Shown piece by piece: positions 26,360-33,813 of a stretch of DNA of 64,000 bases (positions within the stretch are counted from its first letter, which is position 1; every line of letters begins with the position of its first letter). Under the pieces are notes generated by a model that had not been told where the DNA came from, did not search any database, and saw only the letters and a program-made list of their open reading frames with translations. Origin of the DNA: Pedobacter sp. D749 (lineage in GTDB: Bacteria; Bacteroidota; Bacteroidia; Sphingobacteriales; Sphingobacteriaceae); the NCBI RefSeq assembly GCF_019317285.1, contig NZ_CP079218.1:3038001-3102000 (forward strand), read 5' to 3'. The position numbers and the translations under genes were made by a program.

Positions 26360-27967
26360 ATGAATCGCAAACCAGATTGGCTACAAGGCAAAGGATACCT
26401 CCACATTACGCCTTCATTAAGCATTGATGCTAACTGGAAAAAATACTATAACCGAATAACATCGCCACAGTATATTTCTACTTACGCATTTTATCCTCTA
26501 ATGCATAGAATATTATCCGATAGAAAGTATAAAAAACCTAACCCTAAAAAACATGAAGGAATTAAACGCTCTCATTGCCACAAAATTATAGGGGAAAATA
26601 AAGTTGAAAAAAGTGCAAAAAACAGGCCTTTGCACTATGCTAGCCACTTTGATGTTTTGATTTACTCATATTATGCAGATACGCTTGGTAAACTTTACGA
26701 GGAAAAGTTGCAAAGTAATGAAGAATTAAATAAGGCTGTATTAGCTTATAGAAGAATTCCAATATCAAAAACTAACCAAAAAGGAAAAAGTAATATTCAT
26801 TTCGCAAATGAGGTTTTTAGCGAAATAAATAGAAGAGTAGAATCTGAAGGAAGTACATCTGTATTAGCAATTGACTTAAAAAATTTCTTTTCATCACTAT
26901 CTCACGAAATATTATATGATGCTTGGGCTAAACTACTGAATGTAGAAGAATTACCAACAGATCATCGTAATGTTTTTAAGGCATGTACGAACTTCAGTTA
27001 TATTCTACATAAAGATTTAAAGCAAAAAAATGGTTTTAGATTTGATGAATCAAAGCTAGCCAAAATCAGAAGAGAAAATGGTTTTAAATCTTTCTTTGAA
27101 TCTAATGAAGCCTTTAGAAATGAAATCAAAAATGGCAGACTTCCAATTTATAAAAATCCTTTCAGAAAATTCAATGAACAAACAGGTAAAAAAGAAATGA
27201 TTGGAATCCCTCAAGGGCTTCCCATTAGTGCATTACTTGCAAACCTTTACTTATTAAATTTTGACTCTCATATAATTAAAGAAATTGCGTCAAAATATGG
27301 TGCACATTACAGAAGATACTCTGATGATATTTTAATCTTATGCAAACCTTCAGTTGTTGATGAAATAAATTCATATATTAACAATCTTATATCAAGATAT
27401 AGAATTGAAATAAGCACAGATAAAACTGAACGATTCTTGTTTAAAAAAATGCCTTATAATAAAACAGGCGACGAAAGAATTACTTCTATTAAAATTTTAT
27501 CAGAAACCGAAAATATAATTGACTGCCCTGTAAATTATTTAGGTTTTGAATTCAGAGGTTACAATACATTAATTAAATCAACCAATCTTGCAAAATATTA
27601 CCGTAGATTAATCACAATCATAAAAAGAAGAGCTAGAAGAGCATTAAAACTTTCATTTCATAATCCTAACATCCCCAAGGCCGTATATATTAATCAAATA
27701 AAAAAACTATACAATTCGCCAATAAAATATGCTGATAAGTTAGAAAACAAACAAGTTTTTAGAAAGAGACATTCATTGATCATTAATGATAGAGGAGATT
27801 TTACCTTTGATCACTTTGATGTAGAAGTTAAAAATGCGTCAAATTATATTTCATACCTAAGGAGATGTAAAAAAGAATTTAATTCAAATTCCTTCTCTTT
27901 GCAACTCAAAAAGAAAAAGCAAATAATTGGCCAGGCAATAAATAAGCACTTACAAGAAAGATATTAG
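26360..27967 (+). CDS. Stand-alone reverse transcriptase, unknown-group/defence (DRT) type
   Basis: 535 residues. RT motifs in order: a lead-in (RPLHYASHFDVLIYSYYADT, about 89-108), motif A with the catalytic Asp (LAIDLKNFFSSL, D172), motif B (IPQGLPISALLANLYL, QG at 285-286), motif C YRRYSDDILIL with the metal Asp pair of YSDD (320-323), and a YLGF motif near 393. There is no group II intron maturase X/HNH domain. The lead-in and SNIHFA segment look most like DRT2-type defence RTs, from memory, so the subtype is tentative. The C-terminal 130 residues are Lys/Arg-rich helices. Convergent with the QueC operon, 36 bp between stop codons. Very AT-rich coding sequence compared with neighbours outside the island. 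Confidence 0.85.
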   Translation: MNRKPDWLQGKGYLHITPSLSIDANWKKYYNRITSPQYISTYAFYPLMHRILSDRKYKKPNPKKHEGIKRSHCHKIIGENKVEKSAKNRPLHYASHFDVLIYSYYADTLGKLYEEKLQSNEELNKAVLAYRRIPISKTNQKGKSNIHFANEVFSEINRRVESEGSTSVLAIDLKNFFSSLSHEILYDAWAKLLNVEELPTDHRNVFKACTNFSYILHKDLKQKNGFRFDESKLAKIRRENGFKSFFESNEAFRNEIKNGRLPIYKNPFRKFNEQTGKKEMIGIPQGLPISALLANLYLLNFDSHIIKEIASKYGAHYRRYSDDILILCKPSVVDEINSYINNLISRYRIEISTDKTERFLFKKMPYNKTGDERITSIKILSETENIIDCPVNYLGFEFRGYNTLIKSTNLAKYYRRLITIIKRRARRALKLSFHNPNIPKAVYINQIKKLYNSPIKYADKLENKQVFRKRHSLIINDRGDFTFDHFDVEVKNASNYISYLRRCKKEFNSNSFSLQLKKKKQIIGQAINKHLQERY

Positions 27968-28003
27968 TTATATCATGACACTGGTAATATATTTAAAAAA
28001 TCA

Positions 28004-28603
28004 TCAATCAATTTTTAATTCATGCCTTACCCTTAGTTGCTTCAGGCATCCTGAGCATTTACCACAAGCTAAATTTGAAATATGGCAGGAGTGAGCAATA
28101 GTGAGCATATCAATAGGAACATTATATTTTGATACCAACTCATGGCTATAATAACTCAATGTAGGGCAATGTACTTTTAAGCCCCCTTCTTGATAAGAAA
28201 CTGTATCATTGATTAATTTGTAAAACTCTCCTGTTCCGTCTTTGTGAAATTTATCTGATTTTACTGATGCCAAATACAAATCAGTAACGCCATCTTTAAT
28301 TCCCATCATTGCTGCAAATGTGATTAGCAGCTGATTTCTATATGGCCACCATTCTTCAGATGGCGCAAAGCTTAAATTATCAGCATCAGCTAAAGTTCCA
28401 CTCCCTAAACTTCTGCAATTAATTTGTATAATCTTGTGTTCAATATTTAATAATTCGCAAATATACTTCGACACATATATTTCTCTTTCAGCAACAGTTT
28501 GTCCATAATCAATTGTATAAGCGATGTCTGGCATTAAACCATAAGTCAAACATATTGAGTCAACTCCGCCAGATAATAGGGTTGCTTTTTTTACAAATTC
28601 CAT
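28004..28603 (-). CDS. QueC-like 7-cyano-7-deazaguanine synthase family enzyme
   Basis: 199 residues with the QueC signatures intact: P-loop pyrophosphatase LLSGGVDSICL (11-16), DYGQTVAERE, PYRNQLLITF and the zinc set C173, C180, C183, C186 in HSCHISNLACGKCSGC. Classical QueC converts carboxy-deazaguanine to preQ0 with ATP and ammonia. Last gene of a three-gene operon: its ATG overlaps the kinase-transferase gene by 13 bp. The genome should have a housekeeping QueC elsewhere (a tgt is at 56435), and QueE/QueD are absent here, so a specialised role, such as modifying the small operon protein, is more likely than queuosine synthesis. That role is inference. Confidence 0.85.
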   Translation of the reverse strand: MEFVKKATLLSGGVDSICLTYGLMPDIAYTIDYGQTVAEREIYVSKYICELLNIEHKIIQINCRSLGSGTLADADNLSFAPSEEWWPYRNQLLITFAAMMGIKDGVTDLYLASVKSDKFHKDGTGEFYKLINDTVSYQEGGLKVHCPTLSYYSHELVSKYNVPIDMLTIAHSCHISNLACGKCSGCLKQLRVRHELKID

Positions 28604-29781
28604 ATTGTGTGATAAATTGCTGTTGTTAAATTGTTATAAATTGTGACATCACCTGCATTTAGCATTGTTAGTTGAGGTTTATAACAAGTTCTATGATAAC
28701 CAATTATTTTTTTCCCATTAGCAATTGAATAACCAATTTCTATTAAGGTTCCGGAGTCCAAATTATCTAGGACACAGAATATAATAGCTGACTTATCAAT
28801 CCCTTCAATATCTTTTTTCGCAATAGTTGCATCATCTCCTAAACCAATATCGTGAAACGGAGAGAAAATTTTGACACCAAATCCAAGAAAAGCATTTCTT
28901 ATTTTATCAATTAGAATTAACTCTGCTATTGAAAAAAAAGGAGCTGCCAGGTATATACATATATCGGCTAGTTTATTATTAGCGAATTTTTTATAGCTAA
29001 ATGCCGGGGCAGAAGATGTGTTTATATAAATCTTTTTATCACAATAAAGGGCGGTTGACATAGATGCATAAAGGGCACACTCTTCGAGCTTAAGACCCAT
29101 TTCCATCCAATAATACCCAAAACTAGATGTGAAGATATCCCCCGAACCAATTTTATTTACATTATCCGTTATAAATGAAGGAATTTGCACTTCATCATTT
29201 TCATGATATAGTGTTGCACCATATGGTCCATTCTTAATAATTACCGCTTTAACATTTTCTTCATCAAAAAAGTACCTTTTAATTTCATTTATATCCTCAG
29301 AGGAAGCAATTGATCTTGCTTCATTTAAATTTACGATATATATTAATTCATCAGCGGTACCAATATCTTTAAATTTTATTGGCTTTATAGAAGTTTGAGG
29401 ATCGTAAACAACTTTATTACCCTTTACACTAAAATCTGTTTCCAACATTCCGTAACAAATAATATTCGTACCAGTTAGGTATATTTTATTTGACTTTTTA
29501 ATATTAAGAATACTTGGAAATATAGTGGGATCATCTAGTGCAAAACTGTATTTAAAGGTTATAAATTCATCATAATCAATACAATCGAAATTAAAATTTT
29601 CATAGACCTTTTTATTTTCTGCCAAAAATTTCGAAACTTCCGAACTACCTGTAGTATTAAATTCAACCGCACACTTATTCTCCAATAGAAATTTTACGCA
29701 TCGAAATCCAGATCCGAAAATTTCCATAGCAACATCGTCATAATCAATTTCTCTATATGTTCCGCCAACAACCGATATCAT
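28591..29781 (-). CDS. PfkB-type sugar kinase fused to a nucleoside 2-deoxyribosyltransferase
   Basis: 396 residues. The N-terminal part (1-250) has the PfkB/ribokinase plan, VVGGTYRE at the start, YIVNLNEAR in the middle and KIGSGDIF (catalytic Asp 215) near the end. The C-terminal part (about 273-396) is a nucleoside 2-deoxyribosyltransferase: IYLAAPFF, FSPFHDIGLGDDA, and DSGTLIEIG carrying the nucleophilic Glu 348. One enzyme phosphorylates a sugar or nucleoside; the other breaks and rebuilds the base-deoxyribose bond. Together they suggest nucleoside handling, with the base supplied to or removed from the QueC partner. Start ATG 29781 is preceded by a strong Shine-Dalgarno. Confidence 0.85.
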   Translation of the reverse strand: MISVVGGTYREIDYDDVAMEIFGSGFRCVKFLLENKCAVEFNTTGSSEVSKFLAENKKVYENFNFDCIDYDEFITFKYSFALDDPTIFPSILNIKKSNKIYLTGTNIICYGMLETDFSVKGNKVVYDPQTSIKPIKFKDIGTADELIYIVNLNEARSIASSEDINEIKRYFFDEENVKAVIIKNGPYGATLYHENDEVQIPSFITDNVNKIGSGDIFTSSFGYYWMEMGLKLEECALYASMSTALYCDKKIYINTSSAPAFSYKKFANNKLADICIYLAAPFFSIAELILIDKIRNAFLGFGVKIFSPFHDIGLGDDATIAKKDIEGIDKSAIIFCVLDNLDSGTLIEIGYSIANGKKIIGYHRTCYKPQLTMLNAGDVTIYNNLTTAIYHTIWNL

Positions 29782-29783
29782 AA

Positions 29784-30101
29784 CTATCTCCTCCTTATTA
29801 ATACTCTACAGGCTGGCGATTTGATATCTGATATTTCCGCTTCATATTCGGCTCCACCCTTTATACATTCTATAATATCAGAAGTATTAAGATGCAATAT
29901 GGCACCAAGGATTTCGCCATCACCATCTTCTAAAACCAATGCATTACTACTTCCTATTTCTACATTAAGAACATTTCCTATCTTATGTTTATCTAATACA
30001 GTAATATTGATTGATGAAACGCTTGAAGTGATAACACTGGTTTGACAATCGAAGAATACTCTTTGTGGTGGCATATATCCACCTCCTCCTGATCCGCTCA
30101 T
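29784..30101 (-). CDS. Small protein with Ser/Gly-rich N-terminus, probable partner or substrate of the QueC-like enzyme
   Basis: 105 residues from ATG 30101 (an upstream in-frame ATG at 30158 would add 19 residues without family character). It begins MSGSGGGGYMPPQ, followed by a compact beta-rich domain: VFFDCQTSVITSS, VGNVLNVEI-like strands, GDGEILGAI, and CIKGGAEYEAEI. I recall small proteins of this MSGSGGGG type in defence islands, without a named function. First gene of the operon, stop 2 bp before the kinase-transferase ATG. The flexible Gly/Ser start next to a QueC-like enzyme makes it a candidate acceptor of an N-terminal nucleobase. Confidence 0.75.
   Translation of the reverse strand: MSGSGGGGYMPPQRVFFDCQTSVITSSVSSINITVLDKHKIGNVLNVEIGSSNALVLEDGDGEILGAILHLNTSDIIECIKGGAEYEAEISDIKSPACRVLIRRR
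29788..29796 (-). promoter_or_regulatory. Strong Shine-Dalgarno inside the upstream gene
   Basis: Read on the minus strand AAGGAGGAG lies 6 nt before the kinase-transferase ATG. It overlaps the Arg-Arg-Arg codons that end the small protein, so coupling is built into the coding sequence. Canonical SD sites are uncommon in this phylum. Confidence 0.8.
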
Positions 30102-30143
30102 AATTTGTTGTAGATTAAATTTAACATCTTTATTAATTGGTAA

Positions 30144-30275
30144 ATATTGAATCAGCAAAAAGCACTTATCAATTTAAATGAAACTAGATTAATAGAATGG
30201 TGGCCTTTAAGAAAATACAGACCTTTTAAGAATATTGAAAGTCTCGAGCTTGAATTATTAGATATTGTAATATAG
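30144..30275 (+). pseudogene. Possible short coding remnant
   Basis: A 43-codon open stretch bounded by stops. It reads like a protein C-terminus (LNETRLIEWWPLRKYRPFKN, then IESLELELLDIVI) and has no start codon except an overlapping region. It lies where the operon's promoter would be expected, opposite in strand. Probably the tail of a gene lost when the island was assembled. Confidence 0.35.
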
Positions 30276-30309
30276 ACGAATAAGCAGAAGTTTCCAAATT
30301 TCTAATATA

Positions 30310-30525
30310 TTAACACTTACACGCGCTTTTCTCAACATATGTTTTATTACCATTACTATTGTAATAAAAACAACCGCCTTTAGAGCCTTGATATAATTTT
30401 TGCCCGGATTTGTACGTACCGCATGGCGTGTAAGTCTCGGTATCTGTACCCGCCTCAACTTCATTTTGTTTGCTACATGCAAGTATGCCAATACTTAAAA
30501 ACAGGATATAATAAAATTTTTTCAT
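30310..30525 (-). CDS. Small Cys-rich lipoprotein
   Basis: 71 residues. Lipobox ILAC (Cys 17). The mature part carries the motif CGTYKSGQKLYQGSKGGCFY, then NSNGNKTYVEKSACKC, a short Gly/Cys module known as a C-terminal or stand-alone unit in many Bacteroidota and viral proteins (PBCV-type basic adaptor-like). Four Cys after the lipid site could pair. Function unknown. Confidence 0.7.
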   Translation of the reverse strand: MKKFYYILFLSIGILACSKQNEVEAGTDTETYTPCGTYKSGQKLYQGSKGGCFYYNSNGNKTYVEKSACKC

Positions 30526-30889
30526 GGTGCCAAGATACCTGGCTATAGGAAGTATATTTTACGGTTTCCCTTACCGCCTCAAAAAAAATCAACCTATTCT
30601 TTTAGTTGTAAAGAAAAGCCGAAGAAGACTACGCAGAAGCCAAAACCTAAGACCACGCATTGGCTCTATTTATAAGATTGCTCCGTCTCACTCTACCTAG
30701 CTTCGCGTCCAATAGCTATCTGATGGCGAATTGACCGCAATTATGGTAATTTAAGATCCTTCGCTGTGCTCAGGATGACAAGTATATTCTTAAAAAATGT
30801 CCAAAACATTATGCTAATACCAGATGGGCATTGCTAATTAAGAGTAAGCGTTGGTAATTATTCAAAAATCAGACTACATAAAAGGAAAC
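30526..30889. other. Gene-free spacer
   Basis: Contains one copy of the dispersed GATCCTTCG...CAGGATGACA word (about 30752-30781) and a degraded GCGTCCAATAGCTATC segment. No gene supported. Confidence 0.6.
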
Positions 30890-31708
30890 TCATTCTTCCT
30901 CTACCGCCCAGCTTAACTTATTCGCCTGCTCCACTACCTCCTTTTCCACTTTAGGTTGCGCCACAAAATCGACGATCACACCATCCTTTACATGCAGGGC
31001 GTGAATAATTTTACATGCATAATAACGCCGGTCGGCAAAGCGGGCAGCACCGGTAAAAAATGAAATGCCCATGGCGAAGATCAACGCTTTATCGCCCTGG
31101 TGATTCAGGCCTAAGGTTAAGGTTGTTTTCGGAAAAGGCATGTTATTTAAAGGTATCACCAGGTCATTTACTTCGATAATTTCGTAGCCGCCCTGATCAT
31201 CCAGTTCGAAATGAAAGCCCATCACCTGCAATCGTGCTTCTGTAGCTTTGGGATGCGGTTTCATGAGGGTTTTGAGTTCGCACTTAGGCAGAATAAGTTT
31301 TACTAATCCATCGGGTTCTATGCGCAAATCGGTTTCGCGAAGCCACAACTGTTCCAGGGCTTTGCTGCTGTTAAATTCGAAACCCTTAAGCAAAGTGATG
31401 TTACCGTCAATCAATTTTTTATTTCCTGCTTGTTCGGCTGGCATGGTTTTAAAGATTTCGATAAAACGTTTGTTCAGGCGATTGAGGAGATCGCCATAAG
31501 CATAAAGTTTAACCAGCGGTGCAAAGGCTTTCCGGATGTAGGCGGCATTTCTGCTGGCTGTGCCAAAATCTCGACTGCTTTTTTTGCTCGCTTCGGTTTG
31601 CTGTTTGTGGGCAGCTTTTTGTCTGACAACATCTGTATTTCCGCGTTTGTAAAAAACAAGATCGCCCAGTTGTCCATTAATTTTGATAATTCCATTCTGG
31701 CTAGCCAT
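30890..31708 (-). CDS. Unknown 272-residue protein
   Basis: Cytosolic or released without a signal peptide. The N-terminus (IIKINGQLGDLVFYKRGNTD) resembles a family of Bacteroidota proteins of unknown function (often DUF6266-like). The middle is helical and basic (RNAAYIRKAFAPLVKLYAYG); the second half is beta-rich, ending acidic. No catalytic motif. It sits at the left edge of the 2.1-kb repeat region. Confidence 0.6.
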   Translation of the reverse strand: MASQNGIIKINGQLGDLVFYKRGNTDVVRQKAAHKQQTEASKKSSRDFGTASRNAAYIRKAFAPLVKLYAYGDLLNRLNKRFIEIFKTMPAEQAGNKKLIDGNITLLKGFEFNSSKALEQLWLRETDLRIEPDGLVKLILPKCELKTLMKPHPKATEARLQVMGFHFELDDQGGYEIIEVNDLVIPLNNMPFPKTTLTLGLNHQGDKALIFAMGISFFTGAARFADRRYYACKIIHALHVKDGVIVDFVAQPKVEKEVVEQANKLSWAVEEE

Positions 31709-32322
31709 AATTTTAGTATATTAGGTTAAACAAAAGGGATGATCACTCAATTTAATCAATCTGATTTAAAAATCCCAAAAAAAAATATTCCAAACCCCAC
31801 CTTTACGCCACATTTACCCCACGTTTAAGCCACCTTCCGGCCAGGCTTGCTTATGCCCAACTGTACACCAACTTAACTATAACTTCGGCTTTGCTTCGGT
31901 TGAAATGGAGCTACGGTGAAGGTCGGCGTTATCAAAGATCTGCATCGCTTTCGGTTGGCGGGTTAACAATAGCTAAATAAAAGGTGAAGAGAAACATAGC
32001 TAAGGGTTACTTTGGTATATAGCTGACTCGGTATTAGGGTATGGAGATTAACTTACAAAACACTGGAATATTAGCCAATCATGGTTTAAGTTTCCCGCCT
32101 GCGCGGGATCCGATAACTATCGGATGGCGAACGGCGTATATTTCATAACCACCCCCAGCCCCTCCTTGAAAATAAGGAGGGGAGCTCCCCTCAAAGTTAA
32201 AAAACATATCTCTTCAGATCGCTGTCTCTGCGCCATACTATATACTCCCTGCTATCCGGCTTTAGGATATGATGGAATGATCCTTCGGACTCCGCTACCA
32301 TAGACAGAATCCATTAGCCGGC

Positions 32323-32391
32323 CGTCATTCCCGCGCAGGCGGGAATCTTAAAGCGCTTGCATTACGATTCCCAATCAAGTTGGGAATGACG
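32323..32391. repeat. Double-hairpin repeat (CGTCAT...ATGACG)
   Basis: 69 bp. First hairpin TTCCCGC/GCGGGAA, second ATTCCCAA/TTGGGAAT, between outer CGTCAT and ATGACG. It is the inverse orientation of the copy at 7041-7106. Confidence 0.85.
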
Positions 32392-32888
32392 ATCTCGCTC
32401 AGCCTACCAATTTGCAAAAAAGATCTGTTTTTATATTGATTTTATGAAATAATTATCCTTCAGGATGACAAAAAAACCTGGAGGAAAATAAAAGGAGGAT
32501 GAACTAATCGCGATTGAAAGAACGTGATAAATCCGCTATAATATGCTATCTGCCCCCTGCTATCCGGCCTGGGAAATGATGGAAGGAGATCCTTCGACTC
32601 CGCTCAGGATGACAAAAACCCGAAGGAAAATACAAGGAGGATGAATTGATCGCGATTGAAAGAACGCGATAAATCCGTTACCCCCTGCTATCTGCTCCAT
32701 GCTATCCGGCCTGGCAGATTTCCGCCGGAAAAAGCACGGAAATCTTTGCAGTTCCCCCTCATAACCCCACAACCCAAGGCAGAATCAAAGCGGGAGCGGT
32801 GGAATAAGCAAGGGTAAGAGCCTCGATGCTGCCGCAATCAAGATTTTCGTAGCTTTTTACAAGGAAGGATGCAAGCCTTGATTTTTGG

Positions 32889-32914
32889 TTACCTTTTTAT
32901 CAAGAAAAAGGTAA
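32889..32914. repeat. Hairpin of the ATCAAG-loop family (variant)
   Basis: Stem TTACCTTTTT/AAAAAGGTAA around ATCAAG. The homologous hairpins at 21682-21707 and 33331-33356 have stem TTTCTTTTC/GAAAAGAAA. All three sit between AAGCCTTGAT and a CGGCGGTGAGCCGAGGCAAG block. Confidence 0.8.
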
Positions 32915-32972
32915 GAGCCCCCTCGGCGGCGGTGAGCCGAGGCAAGCCCGAGCTAGGGGGAAAACCTTTAAT

Positions 32973-33034
32973 TGTCATTCTGAACGAAGTGAAGAATCTT
33001 TAAATCAAAAGATCCTTCGTACCTCAGGATGACA
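32973..33034. repeat. Double-hairpin repeat (TGTCAT...ATGACA)
   Basis: Two hairpins (ATTCT...AGAAT and ATCCT...AGGAT) between outer TGTCAT and ATGACA. A near-identical copy is at 33413-33474. Confidence 0.75.
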
Positions 33035-33412
33035 GAAAATAACAAGGCAAGCCTGAATATTATTTCCTAACCACCCCTGCCCCTCCTAAATCAGGAGGGG
33101 AGTTCCGCTCATAGTTTCAGAGGAATAAATCTACGGATGCCTGTCTCTGCACCCTGCTATCCGGCCTGGCAGATTTTCGTAGAAATAAGCATTGAAATTC
33201 TTGCACAACCCCACAATACACCGCTGCCCAAGGCAATATAAAGTTCCGATTCTTCATCGGGGCCTCCATATTGCCGCAGTAAGAATTTCGATAGCTTAGT
33301 TCAAGAAAGGATGCAAGCCTTGATCTTTTGTTTCTTTTCTATCAAGAGAAAAGAAAGAGCCCTCGGCGGCGGTGAGCCGAGGCAAGACTGAGTGATGGGA
33401 AAAACCTTTAAT

Positions 33413-33474
33413 TGTCATTCTGAACGAAGTGAAGAATCTTTAAAAAAAAAGATCCTTCGTACCTCAGGATGACA
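33413..33474. repeat. Double-hairpin repeat, near-identical second copy
   Basis: Same sequence as 32973-33034 except the central A-run. The two are 440 bp apart and both follow a GGTGAGCCGAGGCAAG block. Confidence 0.75.
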
Positions 33475-33813
33475 GAAAACAATAAGGCAAGCCTGGAAAA
33501 AGGGCAAAGAATAAATATTATTTTCTAACCACCCCCTGCCCCTCCTAAATTAGGAGGAGAGTGTCCCTCATAGTTTCAGAGGAATAAATCTACGGATGCC
33601 TGTCTCTGCTCCTTGCTATCCGGCCTTAGGATATGATGGAAGTAGATCCTTCGACTATCCGGCCTGGCAGATTTTCGTTGTTATAAATATCGATCCATAA
33701 AAGAATCGGGTTTACGAGCTCATCAATGCCAATAAAATCTAAAATGCAGATATTGAATTAAAATGATTAAATAATACCTCGCTTTTGATATTTTTACGGC
33801 ATCTAAATAGACC

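Larger units (their letters stand above)
31709..33813. other. 2.1-kb gene-free region densely filled with dispersed repeats
   Basis: About six TATCCGGCC units, three AGGAGGGG (or AGGAGGAG) hairpins, two GGATGACA...GCGATTGAAAGAACG tandem copies 144 bp apart (from 32463 and 32607), double-hairpin repeats and two CGGCGGTGAGCCGAGGCAAG blocks. Several pieces also occur at 21116-22007. No gene supported. The last 150 bp before 33814 should hold the MFS gene's promoter. Confidence 0.75.

Noticed and set aside
26360-27967. Retron or group II intron
   Set aside because: No maturase X or HNH domain and no recognisable msr/msd or intron domain V; the palm fits unknown-group/DRT RTs better.
28004-28603. 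Housekeeping queC of the queuosine pathway
   Set aside because: No queD, queE or queF nearby; the coupling to an NDT-kinase fusion and a Gly-rich protein, plus island context, points to another role.
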